Source of the DNA: Leptospira biflexa
GTDB lineage: Bacteria; Spirochaetota; DYNZ01
Length of the DNA: 64,000 bases
NCBI GenBank assembly: GCA_020720805.1
Contig: DYNZ01000005.1
Location: 42,985-106,984, forward strand
Direction of reading: 5' to 3'
The position numbers were made by a program, and so were the translations under genes. Shown here piece by piece: positions 34,440-43,388 of the stretch (its first letter is position 1; every line of letters begins with the position of its first letter). Below the pieces are notes generated by a model. It was given only the letters and a program-made list of their open reading frames with translations, made no database searches and had not been told where the DNA came from.

Positions 34440-35393
34440 ATGGACAAAGATAAACCCTCTAAAAATCCAAAAGGCCGTAAACGCCAACTTCGCGAAAAGT
34501 ATAAAAAATTTGATGCCCAGAATGAAGAGCTGTACAAAGAGGCCTACGCCCAGGAGATAAAAAGCGAAGGCGGACTATATCAAAGTGATGACCCAAAACT
34601 TCCAGATGTAACCACTTCATCACAAGGAAAACAAGGCACACTCATTCGTCAGCAAAAATTGGCATACCAGGAAGAACAAGATGTCCAGATGACCTTTGTC
34701 GAACACCTTGAAGAGCTCAGGGTAAGGTTTATCCGTATCCTCATCATAGCCGGAATATTTACGGTTGCGGCTATCGCCCTTTCAGAATATCTTGTTTTCT
34801 TCTTGCAGGAACCGTACACAAGATTTGGTCATAAACTGGTCACCACAAATCCAACAGGAGCATTCTTAACCCGGTTAAAGATATCATTAATGATCGCTTT
34901 TGTGGGTGCTATGCCCTTTATCCTACACCAGATCTGGCTCTTTATCTTTCCGGCTCTGAGCGGCAAGTTTCGAAGAATCGGAGTTTCCCTGCTTCTTTTT
35001 GCCTACCTGCTTTTCCTGACCGGGGTCTCTTTTAATTTCTTCATCGTTTTACCTTATGTTTTGGAATCCTTGATTAGTATGGCCTGGCAGGGGGTAGAAA
35101 TTCTTTACGATATTCACGATTACTACGATTTCATTTTAATCATGTCTTTACTGTTTGGATTTATTTTTGAAATGCCCATCTTTGTACTGATTTTTGTACG
35201 TATCGGCCTGCTGAACCATCGCTTTTTAATCAAACAATGGCGTTACAGCCTGGTAATTGGATCCATTATTGCGGCGCTCCTGACACCACCAGATGCTGTT
35301 TCCCAGATCATGATGCTAGTACCCATGATCATCCTCTATGTAATTTCTATAGGAATAGCCTATCTTTTCAGGCGTAACGAGGATGAGGCTTAA
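34440..35393 (+). CDS. tatC: Twin-arginine translocase subunit TatC with charged N-terminal extension
   Basis: TatC is the receptor of the Tat pathway that exports folded proteins with RR signals. The core starts near residue 84 with MTFVEHLEELRVRFIRIL, the hallmark cytoplasmic start including the conserved Glu. Hydrophobic segments follow at about 98-118, 152-172, 185-210, 235-258, 275-290 and 292-312. The first 83 residues are an extra, strongly charged region (KPSKNPKGRKRQLREKYKK) not found in typical TatC. No tatA or tatB is nearby. The gene converges on cheD with a 10-base gap. Confidence 0.93.
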   Translation: MDKDKPSKNPKGRKRQLREKYKKFDAQNEELYKEAYAQEIKSEGGLYQSDDPKLPDVTTSSQGKQGTLIRQQKLAYQEEQDVQMTFVEHLEELRVRFIRILIIAGIFTVAAIALSEYLVFFLQEPYTRFGHKLVTTNPTGAFLTRLKISLMIAFVGAMPFILHQIWLFIFPALSGKFRRIGVSLLLFAYLLFLTGVSFNFFIVLPYVLESLISMAWQGVEILYDIHDYYDFILIMSLLFGFIFEMPIFVLIFVRIGLLNHRFLIKQWRYSLVIGSIIAALLTPPDAVSQIMMLVPMIILYVISIGIAYLFRRNEDEA

Positions 35394-35403
35394 ACAAATA
35401 GGT

Positions 35404-35886
35404 TCAGATGAAAATTTCAGGTTCACTGAATTTTTTTATCCGAAGTCTACCGTCACGAACAAAGAGATCAATTGTTCTGCCTCTCGTGCCGCCGACATCC
35501 TCAGCGATAATAGGGATATGCAGATCGGCCAGAATCATTTGAACTGTCTCAATGTTCCGTTTGCCGATTTCCGCCATAAAGCTCCCCTCTGAGGTTACAA
35601 ACATGGAAGCCCCGCCAGCAATTTTGGCCTGTAAATTTTTTTTATCCACACCGGCATTGGTGAGTTGCGATAGCAAAAAAGGGATAGCCGTATCAGCGTA
35701 CTTTAATTTGTTGCTCTCCTCCTCCTTTTGAACAGGTAACATAATATGAGCCATCCCTGCAATCCTTGTCTTCAGGTCAAAGAGACAGATGCCAACACAT
35801 GATCCAAGAATTGTACGCAAAACGGCTTCCTGTTCAATCGATATTTTTACATCAGCAATACCAACATTGATCAGTGATAGAGACAT
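35404..35886 (-). CDS. cheD: Chemoreceptor glutamine deamidase CheD
   Basis: The 160-residue protein deamidates Gln residues of chemoreceptors and in Gram-positives interacts with CheC. The catalytic Cys30 in TILGSCVGICLFD and His47 in AHIMLP are present, as is the later KIAGGASMF and GGTRGRTIDLF. Its start lies 2 bases after the cheR stop, so the two adaptation enzymes are co-translated at the end of the motility gene series. Confidence 0.95.
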   Translation of the reverse strand: MSLSLINVGIADVKISIEQEAVLRTILGSCVGICLFDLKTRIAGMAHIMLPVQKEEESNKLKYADTAIPFLLSQLTNAGVDKKNLQAKIAGGASMFVTSEGSFMAEIGKRNIETVQMILADLHIPIIAEDVGGTRGRTIDLFVRDGRLRIKKFSEPEIFI

Positions 35887-35888
35887 GT

Positions 35889-36755
35889 TTACCTGCTCTT
35901 CACATAGACCGGAGATTGTCCGATCTTCTGGTATGTAAAACGATCTGTAAGATTGTATAAGGTTTCCGCATGTCCAATAAAAAGGTAACCATTCGGTTTC
36001 GCAACATCGGCAAATCCTTCGACCAACCGCTTTTGATGCTCTTTATCAAAATAGATCATGACATTTCGATTGAATATGATATCAAGATGTTCCGGATATT
36101 TGTCTTTGAAAAGATTGAGATTGTAAAATTGAATCATCTTGCGAAGATCGTCATTGACTCTGTATTTATCTGTTCCTGGAATCAAGGTAAAGTATTTTTT
36201 TAAGTACTCTGGATTTACTTTTTCAATGCGTCTTCCGTGGTAAACCCCTTCTCGGGCAAACTCCAGTACCGAATTCGCAATATCTGTGGCGATAATCTCT
36301 ACTTTTTTTCGCGCCAGAGAACCCTTGTGCTGATCTACCAGAATGGCAATGGTGTATGGCTCCTCTCCCGTGGAACAGCCAGCACTCCAAATTCGAACGG
36401 TGGGGGAAGAATCCTGGGCCACCTTTTCTAAGACCTCTTCAAAGGCCTCAAACTGTCGCTCATTGCGAAAAAAATAGGTCTCATTCGTGGACACCACATC
36501 CAATAGATCATGGATCTCTGATTTATTCTCCGGGCTGGCTAAAAAATTGAGATAGGCTGTATAATTTTCCAGGTTCAGATCTTTTAAGCGTTTGCGTAAA
36601 CGGTTGGACAGGAGGGTAACTTTATTCTCTTTTAAAAAGATTCCGCTCTCATCGTAGATCAGCTTGGAAAATCGGGCAAACTCCTCTGCCGTTAATCTGG
36701 GAATATTAAAAAAATTGATATCTTCCACCTGGTCACCAGCACAAAAAGATTGCAA
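35889..36755 (-). CDS. cheR: Chemotaxis protein methyltransferase CheR
   Basis: The 288-residue enzyme methylates chemoreceptor glutamates with SAM. The N-terminal helical domain (about 20-90) precedes the SAM-binding domain with VRIWSAGCSTGEEPYTIAIL, IATDIANSVL and FNRNVMIYFD, followed by LFIGHAETL near the end. The length is normal. It is 108 bases from the SwrB-like gene upstream and is followed tightly by cheD. Confidence 0.96.
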   Translation of the reverse strand: MQSFCAGDQVEDINFFNIPRLTAEEFARFSKLIYDESGIFLKENKVTLLSNRLRKRLKDLNLENYTAYLNFLASPENKSEIHDLLDVVSTNETYFFRNERQFEAFEEVLEKVAQDSSPTVRIWSAGCSTGEEPYTIAILVDQHKGSLARKKVEIIATDIANSVLEFAREGVYHGRRIEKVNPEYLKKYFTLIPGTDKYRVNDDLRKMIQFYNLNLFKDKYPEHLDIIFNRNVMIYFDKEHQKRLVEGFADVAKPNGYLFIGHAETLYNLTDRFTYQKIGQSPVYVKSR

Positions 36756-36863
36756 TAGTCTATACCATCCTTTCAGCTTTTTTCCGCGTCAACTATATTC
36801 AGAAAACATTTCGAAAAAAGAGATAGTGCTGACAACAAAACCAGGAATGTAGCTGAATCTTAC

Positions 36864-37739
36864 CTAGGAGGCAAAAGTCCTATTCAGGCTGGTAATCAGC
36901 TCGATTTCACCATAGGACATTTTTGTCAAATCAGAGACATGCTTAATAGAGAGACCGTTTCTCACCAATTTTGCGATATGCTCAAAGCGCTCCTCCTTAG
37001 TCCATGCCCAGAAATTTTCGGGCAAAGTAGCATTTTCAGCACTCAAGACGGTATCCGCTGCGGCTGAGCGGCGGCCAGATATTTCATTGCTCATTAGGTC
37101 ATCATCCTGAAACTGAAAAAGAGGAATCTCCACATCCATTTTCTCAAATATCTGGGCTGTGTCGGATATGGAGGCACTTCCTTGATCTCCACGATGTCCA
37201 TCATTCTCAACAGCCTGCCAAGGAATCGACTCCTGTAGATCCAGCCTCGGCAGCTGAGGCAGAGGCCTCTCTTCGGAAAACCCATGAGAGATGGAACGCC
37301 AATCATTGACAGAACTTCTGTTTTGATCGGGTAAATCGGCCTTCGCGAATACATCTGTGAATATTTCCAGCGACTCTTCTGAGTTAGCAGTTTTAGATTC
37401 TGGAGTGGTTTTCAGAAAGGAGGATGTCACTCCCCTTTGGATCGGAGGTGTATCAAAAGCCTGATCCTGTACCTTCTGCCGTACTCTTGCTGACAATGTT
37501 GGATCTTCATCATACACCTCGATTTTGCGGATTATGGATTGCAGCGAACGGATTCGCTCCTCCAACAGCGAAATATTCGTTTCAGCTGTCTGGTTAAACT
37601 CATCTATCAGGCTATAAAAATCCTTTTTGAATTTACGCTGGATCTCCTGTTCGGCCAGTTTATTAATTTTTAAGTTCAAAGCCAAATAGATTAAGACCGA
37701 AATAAAGAGATTAAACAACAAAATCATCAAAATCGTCAT
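36864..37739 (-). CDS. SwrB/DUF6115-like membrane protein of the motility operon
   Basis: A 291-residue protein with an N-terminal membrane helix (about 2-22), a coiled-coil (about 25-75, with LEERIRSLQSIIRKIE), a long acidic low-complexity centre and a C-terminal helical domain of about 50 residues. That end, with FEHIAKLVRNGLSIKHVS and MSYGEIELITSL, has the HTH-like pattern of DUF6115. SwrB of Bacillus subtilis has the same layout and lies beside sigD in the fla/che operon, where it aids flagellar assembly. Here the gene is also downstream of the flagellar sigma factor and fapA. The homology is inferred by eye. Confidence 0.6.
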   Translation of the reverse strand: MTILMILLFNLFISVLIYLALNLKINKLAEQEIQRKFKKDFYSLIDEFNQTAETNISLLEERIRSLQSIIRKIEVYDEDPTLSARVRQKVQDQAFDTPPIQRGVTSSFLKTTPESKTANSEESLEIFTDVFAKADLPDQNRSSVNDWRSISHGFSEERPLPQLPRLDLQESIPWQAVENDGHRGDQGSASISDTAQIFEKMDVEIPLFQFQDDDLMSNEISGRRSAAADTVLSAENATLPENFWAWTKEERFEHIAKLVRNGLSIKHVSDLTKMSYGEIELITSLNRTFAS

Positions 37740-37846
37740 GAAAAACCTCTTCGACAGGAAAGTAGTGATAAGGGAAAACCTTTATCCTTGCATTTTTGAC
37801 AGTATTATGTCGCATTTGAAAAAATGGCAAGTAGTTTTCTGTTTTC

Positions 37847-38188
37847 CTACCCTGTAAAATCGATATTATGTCCTTTAATCGGATCTTCATCACTTGGATG
37901 GTTCTGCCAATTCTGCACCAGATGCTCTTGATCGGCTTCACCTGAAAGATTCACCTCATCCTGCTCATCCTGAGGCTTTTGATTACGACCCTCCCCTCGC
38001 TTTTTATTGCGGTCGCGAATCCGATCTGAGTCATGCCCTTCAACGATTTGAAAGTCTCGTACGAGCCTCTCCTCTTTTAGCTCTTCACCACGCTGTTGAA
38101 GAAGAGCGTTTTGAAAGCTTTCCTTTCCTTTTTCCTGGATTAGGTCCAGGGATTTCATGATATTTACCTGAAGGTCAATGGGCTTCAT
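37847..38188 (-). CDS. Small charged protein after fapA
   Basis: A 113-residue, strongly charged protein whose start overlaps the fapA stop by four bases, so it is translationally coupled. Residues 1-30 (MKPIDLQVNIMKSLDLIQEK) form an amphipathic start, and the rest is rich in Asp, Glu, Lys, Arg and Asn and is probably disordered. I recognise no domain. Its location implies a role in motility or regulation. Confidence 0.55.
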   Translation of the reverse strand: MKPIDLQVNIMKSLDLIQEKGKESFQNALLQQRGEELKEERLVRDFQIVEGHDSDRIRDRNKKRGEGRNQKPQDEQDEVNLSGEADQEHLVQNWQNHPSDEDPIKGHNIDFTG

Positions 38189-40203
38189 TTTTTTCCACCC
38201 CCCCTTCTCTTGCTTTTTTTACTTTTCTTATCTTCTTCCTCCTGGTAGCCAATAATGGTTACCCCTTCCCCCTTTTTCACAAAACTGACATGGTTATAAT
38301 TATCCTTGATTTCAAGCCTTGCATCCTGCACAAAAACAGTGACATTAGGCCAGATTGTTTTATCTACGGAAACCATACCAGGTTGATCGAGCATCGTCAT
38401 GTACTGACGGATTTCCACGATATCATTCTCGATCTCTGCTATCTTTTCCGTAAATTTGACTTGAGCTTTTTCAAATTTTTCCAGTTTCTCTTTTTTTTCA
38501 TCATCAAACTCTGCGCTGTTGATCTTTTTTTGCGTCTGCAGGTATTTGATTGTCTGTACGGCCTTTGCCTGCCGATCCTCTATATTTACTTTGGTCTCCT
38601 CGAGTTCTTGCAACCTTTGCAGTAGTTTGGGATTGTACCCAACTCTGACCTCTGTGTTGGTAAACGACTCCGAACCAATGGTCTTAGCGCGTACCTCCTT
38701 GCCTGCGCGAATGATCCCCCCTACAATCTGAGCACGCTTACCATTGCAGATCACCTGGTTCCCCGCATCCAGAAAAGAGTGTAAAATACCCTCGGCTACG
38801 ACAATATTTCCCTCAGTCTTAACTTTGCTATTTTGAATAAATTTTGCATAGATATTGCCTCCCGTTGACTCCACATAACCATCCTCGCGTCCCTGGATAC
38901 CCCCGCGGATGATGATATCGCCCTCAGCTTCTAAGTGGGCTTTTTGCACCGAACCCCGCACTTCGATATTGCCTGCGGCCTTAACGGAAAAGTTATCCTG
39001 AACACTGCCTGTTATCACTACAGAACCCAGAAAAATAATATTTCCCGTTCCTGTTCCGACATCGCCGACAATGGTTTTAACCGGCTGCACTGAAATCCGT
39101 CCATGAGCAAAAATCACCTCGCCATTGATCTCCGCGATTAATGTCAGCCCATCCTCTGATAAAATTGTTCCCTTACCAAAGCGGATCTGTCCATCTCGAC
39201 CTGGCTTTGCTTCCAGCATCCTGTTTGTCACCGTACGACCGGGAATACCTGGTTCTGGAGGAAGTTTCACAGCTAAAACCTGTCCCACAACTACATTTTC
39301 AACCAGATCAAGATTCGCAAAATTGACTCGACCGGTATCATCCTCTTCCAGTTTTATCTCCTTAGAGATCCGCACTTTATAGTCAATCTGAGCATCTCTT
39401 CCGTGTCGCGGCTTGATTCCGGTTGCTGCTTCGAGGGGGCTGCTATAATCCTCTTTGTCCAAATACTCCTTTATTTTTTCATGATTGATACAGGCAACAA
39501 CACCCTTACTCTCTAACGAGCGGGTGATATCCTCGTACTCCAGATGGCGTCCTGCCGCCCGTGGTGGGGTGATATGAGCCCAAGCCTTCATTTCATCATC
39601 GCTCATCTCGATAAAAACAGTGGAATCCTGCTCAGGACTGGGGCGCCATTCACCGAGCTTGACGGGATTGCCTGTTTTTTCGCGGACCGTCTTTTCAATT
39701 AAATCCATATTCGGTTTGGACAACCCAAGCTTTACAATCTTCTGAATGGCGTGATCGATACTGGCAGGTTTTCCATCCCCCAACGAGGGAAAAACCCAGA
39801 GCCAGATCCCGGTACGCAGCACCTTAACTTTAGCATAGCCGTCCTGATTTTGGGGTATTTGTTCCTTTCTTTCGTTATTGGCGGCAAGGGAGAACGATTC
39901 ATCGCCCCTTCGATCTAGACTTAAATTCAGATCGTCATCCAGACCATCAGGGAGAGCCTCCTGCTCGGCGATGGAAACAAGCAACCGATACGGGGTTCTA
40001 CCCAGACCGAAAAGCCCTTTGGTTCCTCGTTGCAGAATCTTGTAATCCAAACGATTGACCTCTACGGAGAGTTCATCCGCGGCTAGTTCCAATGCTTCAT
40101 TGATGCTATCAGCGATCACCTCTATGGATGAATTTTCACCAGACTCGCCAGGCTGATCATCCTCCAGCGTCTCCAGCATTTTTTTCAATTTTTCCAGGCT
40201 CAT
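38185..40203 (-). CDS. fapA: FapA (DUF342) protein with N-terminal Jag-N domain
   Basis: A 672-residue protein. About 24-85 form a Jag-N-type domain (SINEALELAADELSVEVN, then GTKGLFGLGRTPYRLLVSI). About 250-560 are the FapA/DUF342 right-handed beta-helix with repeated GNIEVRGSVQKAHLEAEGDI and IRGGIQGREDGYVESTGGNI-like turns. A coiled-coil follows at about 560-620, and the C-terminus is Lys rich (KKSKKSKRRGGGKK). FapA proteins are linked with flagellar genes and polar localisation in several phyla. It is separated from the sigma-factor gene by 603 bases containing a mosaic repeat and may have its own promoter. Confidence 0.88.
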   Translation of the reverse strand: MSLEKLKKMLETLEDDQPGESGENSSIEVIADSINEALELAADELSVEVNRLDYKILQRGTKGLFGLGRTPYRLLVSIAEQEALPDGLDDDLNLSLDRRGDESFSLAANNERKEQIPQNQDGYAKVKVLRTGIWLWVFPSLGDGKPASIDHAIQKIVKLGLSKPNMDLIEKTVREKTGNPVKLGEWRPSPEQDSTVFIEMSDDEMKAWAHITPPRAAGRHLEYEDITRSLESKGVVACINHEKIKEYLDKEDYSSPLEAATGIKPRHGRDAQIDYKVRISKEIKLEEDDTGRVNFANLDLVENVVVGQVLAVKLPPEPGIPGRTVTNRMLEAKPGRDGQIRFGKGTILSEDGLTLIAEINGEVIFAHGRISVQPVKTIVGDVGTGTGNIIFLGSVVITGSVQDNFSVKAAGNIEVRGSVQKAHLEAEGDIIIRGGIQGREDGYVESTGGNIYAKFIQNSKVKTEGNIVVAEGILHSFLDAGNQVICNGKRAQIVGGIIRAGKEVRAKTIGSESFTNTEVRVGYNPKLLQRLQELEETKVNIEDRQAKAVQTIKYLQTQKKINSAEFDDEKKEKLEKFEKAQVKFTEKIAEIENDIVEIRQYMTMLDQPGMVSVDKTIWPNVTVFVQDARLEIKDNYNHVSFVKKGEGVTIIGYQEEEDKKSKKSKRRGGGKK

Positions 40204-40806
40204 ATACCCACTCTTTTCTCATGCACGTGTTCCATGAAAAATAGCATTTCCGGTTCTCCACCAAATAGATACAATTCGAGAATGATTGGTATTGCTTTCC
40301 TTTAGGAATCCGCCGAAAACCCCTCGAGCCTTTGTAGCTATTTACTTCTATTATCGAATGATCTCTTGCTATTATTGATTCCTGGCCAGTGTACCATTGG
40401 CCAGCATTTCAAAGCTTTTATTCTTTAAAATTTTAATGAGAACGGGATGACCACAAAAAGAAGATAGCATCCCTGATTAAAGGAGCTCCAGAAGAATTAC
40501 CTCAGTCGGATTGAGGGTACAAAGGTCATTTGCAAATAAATGGTCTTATATACTCGAAACACTTTGGTTCTCGGGTTTTATAATGGCCAAAGGGTGCGTC
40601 GACATCGCTGGCATTGCTTTGCGATATCCGAAAACCAAAATGCCTTTAGTATACCAATAAGTATCGATGCTTCGATAAACTCAGCACAAGATTTACTTCG
40701 ATAGACTCAGTACAAGTGACCGGTTGGGCAATGCCATAACCGCGTCCTTTTGGCATAAAGTCCATTGCAAACAATATATCTGGGGAAACAGAATCGAAAA
40801 AAGGCC
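40204..40806. other. 603-base gap inside the motility gene series
   Basis: No gene is seen. A hairpin CTGGCCA/TGGCCAG with a 9-base loop lies at 40382-40404 without a T-run. The mosaic repeat at 40550-40749 fills the half near the sigma-factor gene. Sequence between 40405 and 40549 has no clear structure. Since whiG and fapA are usually close, an insertion of repeat DNA is likely. Confidence 0.5.
40550..40749. repeat. Mosaic intergenic repeat, copy A (inverted relative to 61.1-61.5 kb)
   Basis: Four blocks recur in opposite orientation at 61104-61489. They are 40550-40582 (33 of 33 bases identical to 61457-61489), 40618-40646 (29 of 29 with 61104-61132), 40683-40729 (44 of 47 with 61334-61380) and 40733-40749 (16 of 17 with 61291-61307). 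The order of the second block differs between the copies, so they are rearranged modules. The third block contains the TTCGATAGACTCAGTAC type of sequence found in dispersed intergenic repeats. Confidence 0.85.
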
Positions 40807-41607
40807 TTAGCGTGGAAGATGGGATTTGATGCGAGCTAAACGACCGCGCAGGCGCATGATGGCCTTGGTATGCAACTGGGATACACGACTTTCTGTCACT
40901 TCCAGAACCTGACCAATCTCCTTGAGGGTCAAATCTTCATAATAATACAAAACAATAACTTTTTTCTCTTTATCCGGCAGCTTCTTGATTGCCGCAACAA
41001 TAATATCTTTTATCTCCTCTTTTTCTATCAGAACATCTGGATTCATGTTCGATGGGCTTTCCAGGGTTTCAATGATGCTGACCTCATCATTATCGTCGCC
41101 CAGATACCAGATATCATTCAAGGATACGACCGATGTACCGCTAACCTGAAGCATTAGCTCCTGCAACTCCTCCTCCGATATCCCCATCTCCTGGGCAATT
41201 TCGATATCTTCTACTGGGCGCCCAAGCTTATTTTCCAAATCCGAGATAATCTGCTCCATCTGTTTGGCCTTTTGGCGAATGGAGCGAGGAATCCAATCAA
41301 TACTGCGCAGCTCGTCAAAGATTGCCCCGCGAATTCGAGTCATGGCATAAGTCTTAAACTTAATCCCTCTGTCGATATCAAATTTATTGATCGCATCCAA
41401 GAGACCGAAAACGCCATAGGAGATCAAATCATCAAACTCTACAGACTGAGGCATACCAGTAGAAATCTTTCCAGCTACATACTTAACCAGCGGAGAATAC
41501 TTTTCGATAAAATACTCCCTTATTTCCTGGTTCTCAGACTTTTTGTACTCTTTCCAGAGTTTTTCTTCATCCTGCTGATCGTATTCGGCAAATTTGCTTT
41601 TTTTCAC
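40807..41607 (-). CDS. whiG: Flagellar sigma factor of the FliA/WhiG type
   Basis: The 266-residue protein is a sigma-28-class factor. It has sigma region 2 ([18 protein letters not shown], then [19 protein letters not shown] and [12 protein letters not shown]), a region 3 segment ([21 protein letters not shown]), and region 4 ([28 protein letters not shown], with recognition helix [11 protein letters not shown]). It directs transcription of late flagellar genes. It lies at the 3' end of the flagellar export gene block, 160 bases after a gene of unknown function. Either the fliA or whiG symbol may be used; whiG is the custom in spirochaetes. Confidence 0.93.
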   Translation of the reverse strand: MKKSKFAEYDQQDEEKLWKEYKKSENQEIREYFIEKYSPLVKYVAGKISTGMPQSVEFDDLISYGVFGLLDAINKFDIDRGIKFKTYAMTRIRGAIFDELRSIDWIPRSIRQKAKQMEQIISDLENKLGRPVEDIEIAQEMGISEEELQELMLQVSGTSVVSLNDIWYLGDDNDEVSIIETLESPSNMNPDVLIEKEEIKDIIVAAIKKLPDKEKKVIVLYYYEDLTLKEIGQVLEVTESRVSQLHTKAIMRLRGRLARIKSHLPR

Positions 41608-41767
41608 ACTTCATTCCTTAAAGAACCAGATCCCGATCCAGTGTTTTCAATGATAAAGAAAGGGCAATGCTAAATCCAAAAGAGATTGGTTTTCCCCAAA
41701 GCCAAAAACCTCAATTTTGATGTTACATAATAATTATCAGGATTTATTTTTCAATTAAAATAATAAA

Positions 41768-42877
41768 CTAATCCTGAAAGAATAAAAGAGCGACTAAAAT
41801 GGCTCCCAAGGCTAACGCTGAGAGAATAATTCCCCAGAAATAGAAATTCATTTTGGTATCAGCAGCATCTACAACCTTGACTTTGGAGCTATTTTCCTTG
41901 CTCTTGATTTTAATCTCCCTTTGCACAACCATCTGTCCATGAATTCCTGGGCCAAATTCGACAAAGATGCGTATATTGCCGGTGTCTAGCTCCTTGATAT
42001 TTTTTACTGCGCAGGGGATCGGTTGGTTTAAATCCATCTCTTCATGCTGCTGTAGTAAAAGAGACTTGATGTAACGCGCAATGTCGCGCTGGTCATTGAC
42101 CCTGACAAAGACCTCATCGCCCGTTACCAGACTGCCGGCCTCTTTCCCTGTGACAGGTGAAACCTCTGGTTCGCATTGCAGCATGATAAAATTTTTATTC
42201 GCCGCTGCATCATCAGGGACAGACTGCTCCAGGACATCTTCTGCATTATTGGGTTCATCCTGTACCGGCTCTGGCTCGCTCTGCTCGATAACATAACTCT
42301 GGGCAAATTGAAACTCATTGATATTTTCCAGATCTAACTTGAAAGTCATCTGATTGTCATTGAGAAACTTGGCTAACGTTCGGTCATAAGCCTTGATTAA
42401 CTCCCGCTCCAGGATATCTTGTTTATCTTCCTGAATCATCTTTGGCCAATATTCAGCGGTCATCACCTGATTCAATCTTGCCAATAACCCCTCGGCTTCC
42501 ATCTTATCCCAGAGGTCAGCCTCGCTTTCAGATCTATACCGCTTCAGAAATTCTACGATCGAACCAAAACTGGCATGGATATCCATCCGGCTGGCTTCCC
42601 GATCGACAGAAACAACACCTTCCAGTTTAGCCACATCAGATCGCATTTTATCGTAAAAAATCAAAAACAACCCATATAGTTTACGGCGCTGGGCGATAAA
42701 CTTTCCTTTGATCACAAGAATATTCTTAGGGACTGCGGATAGAATGCGAAAAACGCCGTTTTCATCTCCATGGGTAAAATCAAGGAGCATCTTTGCCAGG
42801 TCTGCATCGCATCCAGACTCCCTGGATATCTTCTTTATCAAATACTCATTTGCTTCCTGATTGTCTGTTGTTTTCAT
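41768..42877 (-). CDS. C-terminally anchored protein in the flagellar operon, function unknown
   Basis: I do not recognise a named family. The 369-residue protein starts with a helical region (about 1-150) including ILSAVPKNILVIKGKFIAQRRKLYGLF and LAKMLLDFTHGDE. The centre (about 195-235) is acidic and low complexity. A beta-rich part (about 255-330) has VFVRVNDQRDIARYIKSLL and IRIFVEFGPGIHGQMVV. One membrane helix at about 345-366 ends the protein, so most of it faces the cytoplasm if it is tail-anchored. It lies between flhG and whiG, where spirochaetes carry lineage-specific genes. Confidence 0.65.
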   Translation of the reverse strand: MKTTDNQEANEYLIKKISRESGCDADLAKMLLDFTHGDENGVFRILSAVPKNILVIKGKFIAQRRKLYGLFLIFYDKMRSDVAKLEGVVSVDREASRMDIHASFGSIVEFLKRYRSESEADLWDKMEAEGLLARLNQVMTAEYWPKMIQEDKQDILERELIKAYDRTLAKFLNDNQMTFKLDLENINEFQFAQSYVIEQSEPEPVQDEPNNAEDVLEQSVPDDAAANKNFIMLQCEPEVSPVTGKEAGSLVTGDEVFVRVNDQRDIARYIKSLLLQQHEEMDLNQPIPCAVKNIKELDTGNIRIFVEFGPGIHGQMVVQREIKIKSKENSSKVKVVDAADTKMNFYFWGIILSALALGAILVALLFFQD

Positions 42878-42926
42878 GGAAATTTGTCTGAATCTCCTTT
42901 TTTATGATCCGGCTGACCGAAAAAAT

Positions 42927-43388
42927 TTATTCATCTTCTCGCAAGATCATCTGTCGGATGGCCTCTGCAATCAATTTTGGCTCATTCTTTATTTTTTTAT
43001 CCCTTATGAGGATATGGTCACCAAGATTCTTTGTCTCTGCTCCAACCGATCCAGAGACCACAGTACCGGATTCCATATTTGCCCCAACATTTCCACTCTG
43101 ACCAATGTACTCATCTGCTTCTACGCTTGCCGATGAGCTCTCCTCTGCCGATCCTGGCTCGAGGGGCGGGGTTATAGTCTCAGAGCGCGATGAGACCTGG
43201 ATACTAAAAATTTCTGGAACTCTCTTTTCCAGGTATTGCATCGAGAAATAGGACATACCGGCGAATAGAGCAGCAAACATAACTGCCTTGCCCAGAAGGT
43301 TTGATAGCGAATTGCCGATGGCCATGCCTATGGCAACGGACAAAAAAAATGCCAATAAAGCACCGGCCAGGGTAAATTTAAGTTTCAT
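42927..43388 (-). CDS. Membrane protein between flhG and the tail-anchored gene
   Basis: From ATG 43388 (GGCGG just upstream; an in-frame ATG at 43406 overlaps flhG further) the product is 153 residues. Two hydrophobic helices (about 5-27 and 31-50, with a glycine-rich AIGMAIGNSL) are followed by a Ser/Glu/Gly-rich linker and a short basic-helical end (KNEPKLIAEAIRQMILRED). No family is recognised. It overlaps flhG by 11 bases, so it is coupled to it. Confidence 0.6.
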   Translation of the reverse strand: MKLKFTLAGALLAFFLSVAIGMAIGNSLSNLLGKAVMFAALFAGMSYFSMQYLEKRVPEIFSIQVSSRSETITPPLEPGSAEESSSASVEADEYIGQSGNVGANMESGTVVSGSVGAETKNLGDHILIRDKKIKNEPKLIAEAIRQMILREDE

